The translations under genes and the position numbers were made by a program. Below, piece by piece: positions 53,580 to 64,000 of a stretch of 64,000 nucleotides of DNA. Source of the stretch: Coenobita brevimanus (taxonomy: Eukaryota > Arthropoda > Malacostraca > Decapoda > Coenobitidae); the NCBI GenBank assembly GCA_032717465.1, contig CM064670.1:12354679-12418678 (forward strand). Reading direction: 5' to 3'. Numbering within the stretch: position 1 is the first letter of the stretch; every line of letters starts with the position of its first letter. The notes beneath the pieces are model-generated. The model worked only from the letters and a program-made list of their open reading frames with translations, made no database searches and was not told the origin of the DNA.

Positions 53580-54778
53580 CATTGATACTCTGGAGAGGAG
53601 CCGATGCTATTACGCCAATGCTGTGTCGTGTAAGTCTGGATAAGATTTAGAACAATTTCATTGTACCACAGTCTAGGCAAACCGTGTCTCTTGCCAGATA
53701 ATTCAAGTGACAGCGAGAAAAGTTATGACCAGAGTGTGAACCAACACAACGGGTATTTTGTTCTGTGTATTTTCAGACTTACATCGTCAGATAATCTGCG
53801 TTTGAATGTCCAGCTTCGGCGTCGGTGTTGACAAAGGCAAATCGTCCAAGTTGTGGCAGCAGGAAGGATGGCATTTTTGGAAAAAAAAAAAAAAAATCAT
53901 CGTCTTCCTTAATGCCCCGCGTGCTGCTGATAGGCATAAATCAAAGTCTTCTTCATCTTCACTGAACAGTTTGTAAATAGCTCTTTTTCCCCCACGCCAA
54001 CGCCTTTGTTTCCCCCGTGTGTGTCAGTGTCTCGCTTTGTCTTTATCTACGTATTAAATTCATCAGTAAACTATAGGTTCATTAAACAGACAACAATATG
54101 TAGGCTGACATTTTAATCAACAATGCAAAAAGGTCACTGTTAGCATGATCTGAAGCCTATTCACTCCATTTCAAGATAAGTAGGTAAGTGTGTAACCTGA
54201 CAAATTATTGTAACCCAACGTAGAAAAAGAAAAAAAAGAACTAAAGTAAACCGATGAACTGATTACTTTATGACGTAAGGAAACTTATCTTACCTTATTT
54301 AATCAATTTTAACCCAATCTAACTTAGTATAAGCTAAGCTCATTTAATACAACCTAATCAAACATAAGGCAACCATGTTTAACCTGGTCTAATCTCTTTT
54401 AACCCATGCTAACATCAACTTACCTAACGTAACACAAAATGCAGTAACTTAGCTGATAACAGAACATAAGTAAATATACCCTGACAATATTTTCCACGCA
54501 TATACAATACAATCGCTCTCAGCATAAAACAGAAATAACATAACATAGAACACAGGTAAACCTACCCAGTAATGTCTTAATCCAGCTTGAGCCAACATAG
54601 CACATAACAAAATCTTACCTAGCCATAACGAAATACATTTATAAAACAGGTGTATTTATATAATACCTGTATGGAAGGTGAGTGTGGGTGTATTATTGGC
54701 CAGCAGTGTGATATTCTCAAGTCTCCCTCTGAATATTGGAGGGAATACTTGTCGCGTCCCAGCAGTGATGGAAGCACC

Positions 54779-54780
<2 letters not shown>
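53580..54780. other. Unassigned intergenic sequence with TAACCTAA-like words
   Basis: An A16-type run at ~53880. 54290-54440 is enriched in 'aacctaatc', 'taacccaatctaac' and 'ttacctaac' words without a regular period. No gene was seen. Confidence 0.4.

Positions 54781-54782
<2 letters not shown>

Positions 54783-54819
<37 letters not shown>
54783..54819. repeat. (CT)n microsatellite
   Basis: About 18 CT units. Confidence 0.95.
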
Positions 54820-54823
<4 letters not shown>

Positions 54824-55196
54824 CTGCCTCCAAGGGATCATTGGGTCTGCTGCTGCTCCCTTTCTTCGTATTGTTGGTTCTTTGTTCATGAGGACTTCCT
54901 GTGCTGGATATATTACTACGTGGTTACCCCTTTCAAACAAATCGAACTGAAACAGAAAAAAATATTCCCTTGAGCTCTTCTGTTCAATACCCTCATATAT
55001 TTTACGTATAGTTTAGTACACCGAGCTGTATAGCATGGAGAGGCTTTCTCATGGGTAGCACCGCGTAATTTGTGTGTCCGCCGCCAGGGCGGTGCTTGGC
55101 AGCCAAGTTACACCACGCCTGATGCCCGCGGTTTTTGTACTGAGCTGCTCAATAGGTTTCTGAAAGCAGCCGATGATTCCAGAAAATATAGTGCCA

Positions 55197-55295
55197 TGGT
55201 GCACTGTGCAGCTTACGGATGCAGAAATGAGCACAGGAATTCACCGAAGAAAGAGACTGCATTACATTTAACAAGAAATATATCTTGTTGTTAAT
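55197..55295 (+). pseudogene. THAP-domain-like N-terminal fragment
   Basis: An ATG opens MVHCAAYGCRNEHRNSPKKE. The pattern M-V-x-C-A-A-x-G-C-x-N is the usual start of a THAP zinc finger (first C-x4-C pair), found in host THAP proteins and P-element-like transposases. The homology ends after about 20 residues and the frame stops at residue 33. It could be a first exon, an eroded transposon piece, or chance. No downstream C2CH remainder was found. Confidence 0.35.
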
Positions 55296-55299
55296 TCTA

Positions 55300-55895
55300 T
55301 AAGATTACTGCCCCCTGGGGAGGGGGGGGGAGATTCTTCCCCAGTATCCCTGCATGAATGAGGCCACTAAAATGGACCCAATTATCTCCGGTCTTTATTT
55401 CCATGTCCTCTTTTCTTGTGTTCACACTCTCTTGTAGATATTTCCATGTTTCTTCCGGCCTTTATCAATATGGACATTCTGTTTCATGGCCTGCATAATC
55501 ATAAGGACTTCCAACACCATTTCAACACGATTACTTCGACGTAAAACAGCATCAACATCACTATCATTTCAACGTTAATACCACACTATCTTTTCTCTTT
55601 CTGCCTTTATCTTTCTCTGCCTTAGTGCCATAAAGAGTAAGTACTGCACTGCAGCAACCTATGGCTTTGTTTTATACTCATTGGCTAAATGGACCCCATA
55701 TTATTCGTTGAACCAGGCAGGAAAAAAAAAATTCATAATCCACATTTTTTTTTTTTTTTTTTAATCATAAGTGACGAGTGCTGGTGTTTCAATATGGCGG
55801 CCAAAGTCACACACCCGCGGCGGAGATAGCATCTCCATATTATTGAGCTCAGTGGTTTAGTACTTAGTAATTCCCACTTACATTTTTGAGGCCAG
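55300..55895. other. Unassigned sequence
   Basis: Contains G8 and T20-type runs. No feature recognised. Confidence 0.4.
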
Positions 55896-55898
55896 AGC

Positions 55899-55910
55899 GG
55901 GTCTTATGTA

Positions 55911-55967
<57 letters not shown>

Positions 55968-56297
55968 CCGACTCTGGGCAAAGGCTTCAGGGCCTATATC
56001 TTGGGGGCAGTAGCCTATCCCAAGGCCCAGTAGTCCTCCTACACCTCCACATGTCACCACTTCGGCGCTAACACCCACCGTCCATATTGAATACATGCTA
56101 GGGCTGTCTCATACAGGACTGGCGTATTGGTATTAGCGGGGGTACTTTTATGACATGTCGGCGGGTCATCTGGTAGATCAGGAAAGTCTGCTTTTATGAA
56201 ATTCAAATCCTTAAACTGTTCTCTGCCCCAACCAGGATTCGAACCTGGGTCCATCAGGACTGCAGGCCGCCTCTCTACCGATTCAGCCACCGCCTCT
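55899..56297 (-). mobile_element. SINE-1 (tRNA-derived) with (AT)n tail
   Basis: On the minus strand the head reads 'gaggcggtggctgaatcgg', 'tagagaggcggcctgcag' and 'caggttcgaatcctggttgg', with intact A-box-like and B-box (GGTTCGAATCC) sequences. The body matches 28964-29309, and the 3' end passes into the (AT)n tract at 55915-55961. The best-preserved copy in the window. It is not a tRNA gene, since no acceptor stem closes. Confidence 0.85.
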
Positions 56298-56380
56298 ATC
56301 TATCTATATATATCTATCTATCTATCTATATATATATATATATATATATCTATGTATATATCTATATCTATATCCTTTGT
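56298..56380. repeat. Degenerate (ATCT)/(AT) tract
   Basis: TATC and ATAT repeats fill the gap between the SINE-1 head and the next SINE-2 composite. Confidence 0.9.
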
Positions 56381-56896
56381 GGTAGGTGGGGGCGCTCACC
56401 ATCCATTCACTCGATGTAGTGCTGCTCTTGGGTGTCTGCCCTTTCCTCTCCTCCAGCCCTCTTTCCTTCCAGCCTCTTCTTTCTTCCTTTCGTTCTTTTT
56501 TTCCTTGTCCTTCTGCCTATGGGAAACTTTACACTTCCTCTTCTGTCTTTCTTTCCTTCATTCTTTTCTCTTCCTTCTGCCTGTGGGTGACTCTACACTG
56601 AGTGACAAGCCAAATGGTTTCCTGTTCACCAGGAAACCATTTACTACGCTGGGTGGTAACCATATAACCAAATTTTGGCGCCTGGTTGTTTAGTGGGTAA
56701 TTACTGCGCTCCAATCGGATTGAGCCGGTGAAGGTTTATATCCAAGGGATGGTTGCGGTTGATTGCTCGTGTAATGCCACTCAGGGATGAGTGAGACTGG
56801 TCACTCATCTTAAATGTCGGGACCAACTGCCTAGCCCCTGGCTCCTATGCACCAATGGAGCAATGTAGGATTGGATGATAGATAGATAGATAGATA
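56381..56896 (+). mobile_element. SINE-2 composite, GATA tail
   Basis: Module 1 (56381-56675) and module 2 (from 'ggcgcctggttgtttagtgg', 56676) are both present and match 25073-25592 at high identity. The tail is (GATA)n here versus (GATG)n there. 'ggcgcctggttgtttagtgg' and 'gaaggtttatatccaag' are the A- and B-box-like parts. Confidence 0.75.
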
Positions 56897-56967
56897 CGAA
56901 TATGTATAATGAGTTTGTGTGGGTGGGTGGGTGGGTGCGTTCACGTGCCCTTCACCCCTGATGCAGA

Positions 56968-59157
56968 ATGCCAAAACCAGTACTCAAAGATAAGGAAGCA
57001 GCAGAATTCGTACAGTATGTTTTGGTCCCAGTAGACAAAGCACATAATAATATAGCAATCATCTGCAAAGTATATTACAATGCTACTAATATTCCCATTT
57101 CCAGAAGTATTGAAATTCTCGGCGTCTCAACAGTGCCCTCAGCTGGACCTCTCATGTCAGATCACTTGCTACAACCGCCTCAAAGAAACTTGGATTATTG
57201 TACAGAGTCCGTAACTTCTTCACTGACGAGCAGTTAGCTGTAATTTACAAGTGTCATGTGCGCTCTCTGCTTGAATATTGCACACCATTTTGGAATGGAT
57301 GTGGAGAGGTTGCTTTAAAACAACTAGACAAAGTTCAGAACAAAGCTATTGGAATTATTAATAACCCTGCTATTATAAATAAACTACCTTCCCTGCAAGT
57401 AAGAAGGATTGTTGCCTCCCTTGCATTATTTTACAGATATTTTTATGGCAAATGCTCAGACGTAGTTGCTTCCATTGTGCCACCTCTCCACGCCTTTCCT
57501 CGTGCTACACGGGGATCTGGTAGCGCTCATGACTGCAATGTCACTTATCCATACTGCAGAACTATTGCCTATCAGAATACTTTTATTTTCAGAACTGCAT
57601 CTCCCAAGAGATTTTTCCCTCCAAACTTCAATCTACAGCTGTTCAAGCCCAACTGGTACAGATATTTTATGAACGGAGGACACCAGTAATCTGGTGTATA
57701 GATTATTTTCTTTTATTCATTTGTTTTTCCTTCCTCTGTTCTGTTATTATTAAAAAAAAAAAAAAAAAAAAAACACTTTCACGGGAATTGGGCATGATAG
57801 ATCAATCCTCCGAAACATATACAACAGTTAGTGGTAAAGAGAATACGATAGATGAAAAGTAGTCATCATACTCTTCTAGTCCCGGAATCGAGGTAGATGA
57901 TAAAAAAAAAAAATTACCATACATAGATAGTATAGTAAAAAAAAAAGTACAAATGGATCTTGAATTTGGCTGTCTCTTGTATTTTGTTTTTCTCTTGAAG
58001 GGAACTCTTATTGCGGGCTCATGGCCTTTGGTTCCTTCTTCCTCGCATTAAAAAAAAAAAAAAAAAAGCATAAAGACCCTGTAAAATTCAGATCATAATT
58101 TCCTCCAGAGTATGTGCTACAAAATCACTGGCAAAAAAAAAAAAAAAATATCACACATTTATAAAGTGATTTACAAGCAGCACAAAAGATATTGTTATAA
58201 ACTAAATTGATATACAGGAATCAACCGTATGTGGATATGTGATAACTCAGAAATGTGCCAAAAATATATTGATTCCTTCAATCACAAGAGAAATGCAAGA
58301 AACGTAGCAACACATGATTTTTCAACGTTATATACGAAGATCGAACACGAGGATGTAAAAAAGAAGTTGGAATGGTCGGTGCAAGTTGCTTTTAAAGGAA
58401 CGCGAAGGATACTGGGTAAATAAAAGAGATGGCAAAAACCTGACGTTCTCAGAGGATCAGATAATAGATATGACAAATTACCTGGTAGAAAACTGCTTTT
58501 TTATTTGGGGAAATATGGTTTTCAAACAGTGCATAGGAATACCCATGGGAACTGACCCAGCCCCTTTCAAGGCAAATCTGTACTTATATAGTGAAGAATT
58601 CAAGTGGATGGAACACATATCAAACGTTCAATATTCATTAGAGAAGAAATTTAACAAAACTAGACGAGTCGTTGATGATCTAATATCCTTAAACAATGAT
58701 GAAGAAATGAATGAAAGAATAAATAAATATATCCAGAAGCACTAGTATTAAATAAAGAAAACACCGACAACTACCAAGCAAGCTTTTTGGAAGTTAATAT
58801 CAAAATAGAAAACAACGTTATATCAACAAAACTCTATGATAGAAGGATGATTATAATCTTGAAACTGTATCATACCCAAATTTACCAGCAAACATACCTA
58901 GAGTTCCAGTGTATGGCGTATACATGTCTCAATTGCTACGGGTCGCAAAGGCAAGTGCAAATTTGGAAAACATTACGAGAATCCAACAGATCACAAGAAA
59001 ATTCCTCAGTCAAGGATTTTTCAAAACAGAATTACGTAAGACATTAAAGAAAACATATTATCGTCAGTATAACGCTTTCAAACACCTGAAAGGACAAATA
59101 CACAGTCATACAAGAGAAATATTTGATACTGCCGCGGATACAATAGTATCTTAGGGC
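56968..59157 (+). mobile_element. Penelope-like element, interrupted and decayed
   Basis: N-terminal piece: EAAEFVQYVLVPVDKAHNNI and AIICKVYY (56968-57085), matching the 'PADKA.NN' start of Penelope RTs. After a nested non-LTR insertion, coding resumes near 58065 with KHKDPVKF, then GINRMWICDNSEMC, ATHDFSTLYTKIEHEDV, VNKRDGKNLTFSEDQI, GIPMGTDPAPFKANLYLY and RRVVDDLISLNNDEE (D-D catalytic pair). The C-terminal piece (58770-59154) has SFLEVNIKIENNV and KTLKKTYYRQYNAFKHLKG. Several frame changes and internal A runs are present. No GIY-YIG endonuclease was recognised, so the copy is inactive. Confidence 0.8.
57090..57772 (+). mobile_element. Nested non-LTR retrotransposon 3' fragment with poly(A)
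   Basis: The coding sequence begins SRSIEILGVS, shifts frame near 57130, and continues NSALSWTSHVRSLATTASKK, LYRVRNFFTDEQLAVIYKCH, LLEYCTPFWNG and QNKAIGIINNPA, then RTIAYQNTFIFRTASP. This is the conserved post-RT C-terminus of APE-type elements. A stop at 57687-57689 is followed by ~60 bp and a 20-residue A run (57753-57772). A 5'-truncated, poly(A)-tailed insertion lying inside the Penelope-like coding region. Confidence 0.8.
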
Positions 59158-60735
59158 CGTCGAAGGGCAGAGAGTGCTCACGGGATCCCCCTTGGCTCTG
59201 TAGCAGATTAAGACCGATTACAACAAAAACCAATTATATCTACCAATTTGGCCTCAACTGGATGCTACTTAATCGACCAAAACAACAACAAATTAATCCT
59301 CTCATTTACAAAGACGAAGTTACACCTACCAGTTTAGACTCAACTGGGTGCGACCTAATCGACTATGACAATAACAAACTATTCCTACCAAATTGAACTC
59401 CACTGGAAATGACATATTTGTCGTATCTTTTCATATATGTGTGTATAACAAAACAATACTAATGATGATAATAATAATCGGTCTATTGGTAACTTGGCAG
59501 TCTCTTTGCTGAAATTATACGGGCTGGGGAATGTGCTGAGAAACTGAATGTACAGTATATAGAAGTGCTAGGACTTAATATTACCTTAACTGATAACAGC
59601 TAGTCTAAGACAGAATAGATGATGTGGGATGGCACTGATTCATATTGCTGTGCCACGGATATTGTATAGCCTATAGTGATTTAGCAACGTGATGTGCAAA
59701 TGTGATGTGTGGTAATGCGTCATGATCCTAAGTGTAGACCTTAATATAATTTTCAGTAATTTATTTATATGTTTATATACCTACCTACCTACCTATCTAT
59801 TGCATACGGCAAAATTTCTATCTTTGTATCGTGTATATTCACTGTGTAATGTAGAACCTTTATACTTTATACGATAATACTAATTTAGCAATATTGCAAT
59901 ATTACCACTACTCCATTACTAATTCAGTGCTATACTACTAAAATACATGTATTGCACAATATCATCATAGTAACATTTCAGTAGCTGGTGTTGTTGCTGA
60001 GTTTACAGTGGTTTCTGGTATAATATTAGCACATTCGTTCAACCAAGAATAGCAATACTGCCAGTGTGATGTTAGTGCTAGAACACACCACACACACTGC
60101 TTGATACGGTGGGTTTGAAATTATTAATAATGTAACGAATGCCCAATATACCCACCAAGTTAGTATTGTTATTATATTTATTATATGTCAGACAGTATGT
60201 TTGAATCTCTTAACTGCTAAGTACATTTTGTGTAATGATATGGGTCACTTTTTTTAACCAACCTCTTAGATACTTATTTTTTGACACGATAAATCACTAA
60301 TTGTATGAACATTCCAGTTGTGGTACTGCAGTAGTGTCAGCACAAGGACTCATTATACATCCCTTGGCCTTATAGCACTACAGTTGGTTATCATATGGAA
60401 AACATTAATTATACATGACATACAAGCAATAGATTACTGTCCAGTCTCGTTATGTCACATTCACTGTATTGTAGATAATATAATGGTACTCTTAATTGAT
60501 AATAACATTTGTGATTCATTGTATATCAAGCACTTATTAAGCCCAGATGATGCCGGAGCATATGCAAGATGTATGACGATACATACATTTGCACGGTTGC
60601 TGTGAATTATGGTGGTTTTATGCATACAGAAGTACAATATAGCAGCTTCATACATTGTGCATGGCAGCGTATTGTAGGGATTTGACTGATTATCACTAAC
60701 TTATCATTACGAAGCGTCTTAGTTATAAAGGCTAA
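59158..60735. other. AT-rich region; short repeats at its left end
   Basis: 59221-59410 holds about two and a half copies of an ~85-bp unit ('ctaccaatttggcctcaactgg' at 59241, 'ctaccagtttagactcaactgg' at 59326, 'ctaccaaattgaactccac' at 59387), possibly the 3' region of the Penelope-like element. The rest is AT-rich with no recognised feature. Confidence 0.5.
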
Positions 60736-60739
60736 GTAT

Positions 60740-62980
60740 CTAGGTGCAGAGAGCAATTTTACTGTGTGCATAATTTCCTTGGTTGTTTATCATGTTCACT
60801 AGGTGCAATGTTGGACAAGACATGTTGGTAAGTCGTGCACTGTGTGTGTCCAAGTATGATTTTGCAATTTTTTTTCTGCATTTTTTCAAGCAGTTGTGTG
60901 TTGGTGAGAGATCATGAGAAAGCACATTGGACCCATCTTGTTACCCTGTGGTACACCACAGGAGAGGGAGGAGGTGGAAGCAGTCCCCCTAAATCTTACA
61001 ATTGTCGACGCTCTGAGAGGAAGTCTTTTAACCACATAACCAGTTTTTTTTTTTTTTTTTTCCGTAGTCCCAGCTCGACCGCCTTCTTTATGATTAAGTT
61101 GTGGATGACCAGGTCAAATCCTTTGGTTAAGTCCACAAAGGGTAGTGCCACGGATGTTTTACGTTGCTCCAGACTTCAGCAAATTATTGAGTGAAGCATA
61201 AATTTTGGACGTGAAAGGCGTAGCTAGTTCGGGTGCGAATTCCTTAGGCCTATACAGTTTGACCGGCAAGTCTATGGGTGTGGTGGTCCGTCTACTTATG
61301 AGAGATTTGAGGAGTCTGGTAACTTGATACTCCTTTATCGAATCGAGGGGAGAAGGAGAAGGAAATTAGGCTTGTAGGGAATCTGGGTCAACCTTGACAG
61401 CCATTGGTGTTGTCTGTTGTGTTAGAAAACGAATGATAATTTTGTGTGCAGCTTCTTCATTGATGAATTGATCAGCACAGGTGGAGGAGGAAAGTTTCTG
61501 TTTATTGCACCCACTCAGCTGCTTAACTTTGTCATACTACTCACCAGTGTTGGCTAGTTTGTGTTGAAGCTTAGTGGGATAAAAGGCTTTCTTGGATGCT
61601 TCGCCATACTATTTGTTTCGTAGTTTTCTGTAAAGGTCCTGGTTGTTTTGGCTGTAAACATGTGTTTTCTGATGCATAAGTCTCTTCATTCTGTGCGTAA
61701 TCCGGGGAGGATCAGCCGGTGTAACTTAGTTGTCTTTTGTGGGAAGCATTGATGATACGCAAATATAACTGTGTGATGATATCTCTTGCACTTCAGTTCG
61801 ACACTACTGACATTATCACTTCATAGTAGGTGTGTTCTGTTATCCACCGTCCACAGTGTCTCACTGAAGAATCAGTAAGAGGACGGTTAACTTTTACCTC
61901 ACTTTGCCTTGTGTGTGAGTTCGTGGGAGTGAGTTACCGTAGCACAGGTGAGGGCTCTTACTGAAGGGGGGGGGGGGAGGCAAGAAGGATCTGGATGGTA
62001 GCCAGTGGTCCCTTTGGTCTGCAAGTATGATATCGAGTATGCTTTCACCATGTGTGGGGAAATCAGCAGTGTAAGTTAAATTCAGTTGTTTCTGAAGGAA
62101 TATAGTACCATTTTTTTTTTTTTTTTTTTTACGTGTCCGACTCTGGGCAAAGGCTCAGGGCCTATTTCTTGGGGGCAGTGGCCTATCCCAAGGCCCAGTA
62201 GTCCTCCTACACCTCCACATGTCACCACTTCGGCGCTAACACCCACCGTCCATATTGAATACATGCTAGGGCTGTCTCATACAGGACTGGTGTACTGGTA
62301 TTAGCGGGGGTACTTTTACGACATGTCGGCGGGTCATTTGGTAGATCAGGAAAGTCAGCTTTTTTTTTTTAGGAAATTCAAATCCTTAAACTGTTCCCTG
62401 CCCCAGCAGGGATTCGATCCTTGTTCCATTAGGACTGCAAGCTGCCTCTCTACTGATTCAGCCACCGCCTCCCCCTGTTTCATAAAGGTCGCCACATATT
62501 ACTATTTTTACACGGATGTCTTGTCCTGAGTGTATTTAACATGTCAGTCAGGCGTAGCAGCGACACAATAAATTATGGTGGAGGCTGAGTGAGGTGAAAG
62601 ATGTGGTGTGACTGTTACCCACAGTGCCTCCATCCACTCAGGCACCTGAACCCTCAGATGTACTGGGCATAAGTTTCCTCTGGCTAATCAGTGGTACCCC
62701 CTCCTCCACGTTCAGTTGCCCACAGAGGGTGAAAGAGTAGGTAGTCCCCAGTGGTGCAGATCTCAGGTGTAATTTGCCAGGCTACTGTTATTGCACTCAC
62801 CTGACTGTTAACTGACTTGGTAGTCAAGTGACAGTCACAGTAGCAGCGTTGGCAGGTCATACCACATTCTAAGAACTTCAAAGTATTAGTAGGTTTGTGA
62901 AATCGTGTTCTATTTCGCTTTTTTCCTGTTACCATCGTTTTAGTAACTTGTTTTGCTATTTTCTCGTGCATGAAAGATGT
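60740..62980 (-). mobile_element. APE-type non-LTR retrotransposon, heavily decayed, SINE inside
   Basis: Minus strand: an endonuclease region (ICTTGDYLLFHPLWATERGGG-like near 62700, then VKIVICGDLYETG near 62500) broken by a SINE-1, resuming ADFPTHGESILDIILADQRD (62065-61995). Then a linker (YGEASKKAFYPTKL), DLPVKLYRPKEFAPELATPF (~61250), LTKGFDLVIHNLIIKKA (61130-61068, RT motif with the first Asp) and CGVPQGNKMGPMCFLMI (60960-60905). Numerous stops and frame changes are present. The 3' end was not found to the left of 60740. Confidence 0.75.
62112..62473 (-). mobile_element. SINE-1 inserted in the endonuclease region of a LINE
   Basis: The minus-strand head 'gaggcggtggctgaatcag' and B-box 'ggatcgaatccctgc' (mutated) are followed by the SINE-1 body and a poly(A) tail (T run on the plus strand, 62112-62130). 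A T10 run at 62361-62370 interrupts the body. The flanking endonuclease sequence is contiguous once the SINE is removed. The target duplication is unclear. Confidence 0.8.
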
Positions 62981-63566
62981 TCAATAATTTTAACGTTCCA
63001 CAGTCGCTGGTATCAGGCCACCCTGCTTTTTTTTCTTTTTTTCTTAGGCGATAAAACTGCGTTCTACTGAATGGTAATTTGACACCCTCCCTGTGCTAGA
63101 CCCATTGACAGCAACCACGGCGTGGCACAGTCTCTCTCTCTCTCCCACCACCCCACGATCATCATCATCACCCACCCACCCACCCACCCACCCACCACTA
63201 ACACGTTCCTTAACAATCGTTGGAGGGGTAATTGGTAGTGTCTGGTCCTGCGGCAACGTTATCTGTCAGGGTCAAAACCAGACAAACATTGACCCCATCC
63301 CTCCCACCCACTGCCTCTACTGAAACGATTAACTATTTCTGGGTGATGGCCAATGATGAGGGGTGTTGCTATGGGCGGGTTTACATCACGGAATTACTGT
63401 ATCTCCATGGGTCTTCTATCTGTATACTTTTCTGCGGTCTTCGGAATTAGGAAAGAGACATTAAATTGTGGTTATGATATCTTGTCTGAACTGCAACTTT
63501 CTGATGTTTTGAGGCGAAGAGGTGGTGTTGGTGGGGGATCATTGCTATTATACCTCTCCCATAACC
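62981..63566. other. Unassigned sequence with CT and CCCA patches
   Basis: (CT)n at ~63131-63144 and (CCCA)n at 63169-63196. Short frames only. Confidence 0.5.
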
Positions 63567-63569
63567 CTT

Positions 63570-63652
<83 letters not shown>
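63567..63652. repeat. (GT)n then (AAT)n; the AAT tract is the LINE tail
   Basis: GT tract at 63573-63615 followed by AAT repeats at 63616-63652. The AAT tract lies at the 3' end of the minus-strand element to the right, where it reads as an (ATT)n tail. Confidence 0.9.
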
Positions 63653-63728
63653 TGGTTTACTGGGTTAGCAGTGATACACTGACAATGTACATGGGGTTCA
63701 CTTAACATAGTTTATGCTAAATCTAGGA

Positions 63729-64000
63729 CTAGACTGAGTTAATCATGTGCACAATGGATGGAACGGCGCTGTTCTGGTACCGTTCAGTCCTCGGCGCTCT
63801 GATCGGCACAAGCTTGTTAATGTGCCTTTTAGCGCAGTGTGGTGGGGAAGCGTCAAGTGGGAGGAAGTGTCGGTGACGAGGGTGACATAATAGCCCCCTG
63901 CCAAACTTCCCTAGTGCCTCCCGATGCCTCTTGGAAAGCCTTGGCAGACTCAGGGTAATCAGGGCGTTGTCGTAGCCGTCATAGGCAGGGCCCAGGATGA
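63729..64000 (-). CDS. Non-LTR retrotransposon ORF2 C-terminus, cut by the window edge
   Basis: An uninterrupted minus-strand frame reads ILGPAYDGYDNALITLSLPR, LSKRHREALGKFGRGLL, CHPRHRHFLPLDASPPHC and INKLVPIRAPRTERYQNSAV, ending INSV and TAG (63729-63731). The order 'ILGP.Y..Y..AL..L.L..L..RR..LC..FG..L..H.R..H.LP' and the final 'R...T.RY..S..P..V..IN' are the usual C-terminus of decapod APE-type LINEs. A 3' untranslated stretch of ~75 bp and the (ATT)n tail follow. The upstream part lies outside the window, so intactness is unknown. Confidence 0.8.
   Translation of the reverse strand, partial: ILGPAYDGYDNALITLSLPRLSKRHREALGKFGRGLLCHPRHRHFLPLDASPPHCAKRHINKLVPIRAPRTERYQNSAVPSIVHMINSV

Noticed and set aside
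56200..56296. tRNA gene on the minus strand
   Set aside because: A- and B-box-like sequences are present, but the same head occurs at 28964 and 62473 followed by the same ~250-bp body and tail, which identifies a tRNA-derived SINE.

Overview
The window is eukaryotic, repeat-dominated intergenic DNA. It contains very many GA/CT, GT/AC and AT microsatellites and tri- and tetranucleotide tracts, large degenerate satellites, tRNA-derived SINEs with short-repeat tails, and decayed non-LTR, Penelope, Gypsy, Harbinger, piggyBac-like and hAT-like elements. This composition fits a decapod crustacean (crab or shrimp) best, but the assignment is inferred from repeat style and no marker gene is present. 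I found no convincing host protein-coding gene, tRNA gene, rRNA or CRISPR array. Nearly every long open frame is either a transposon frame or a frame opened by a simple repeat.

Layout. 0-18 kb: an ~80-bp tandem repeat; a composite repeat built of GA tracts plus a GTGGAGAGA-type minisatellite, in direct (1.7-4.7 kb) and inverted (4.9-5.8, 8.0-8.6 kb) copies; long pyrimidine-only stretches (8.8-10.3, 13.4-14.8 kb); two families of inverted-repeat MITEs; and a perfect 10-copy 42-bp array at 16.2 kb. 18-30 kb: SINEs, a Tc1/mariner-type MITE, a ~6.3-kb G-rich satellite of roughly 85-95-bp units split by a Harbinger remnant, and a GGT-rich higher-order repeat. 30-35 kb: a 5'-truncated CR1/L2-like retrotransposon whose 3' region has become a tandem array; the whole lies between two copies of a ~430-bp duplicated flank.

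35.5-39.4 kb (minus strand): a near full-length APE-type non-LTR retrotransposon. It has a 2A-like motif, a PHD finger, endonuclease, reverse transcriptase and a C-terminal zinc-knuckle region, with an 11-bp candidate target-site duplication. 39.9-40.8 kb: a piggyBac-like deletion derivative. 41.96-47.41 kb: a young Ty3/Gypsy element with near-identical LTRs and a 4-bp target duplication. Its pol order is protease - integrase - reverse transcriptase, the Gmr1-like arrangement. RT is cut short and RNase H is missing. 47.9-49.7 kb: an RTE-clade remnant with a GATT tail.

50-64 kb: an ACC-rich tract, an hAT-like element, a THAP-like fragment, SINEs, a Penelope-like element broken by a nested non-LTR fragment, a decayed minus-strand non-LTR element with a SINE inserted in its endonuclease region, and the 3' end of another non-LTR element at the right edge. 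The elements interact as layers: SINEs and MITEs sit inside older elements, several SINE and LINE 3' tails coincide with microsatellites, and satellites are split by DNA transposons and the LTR element.
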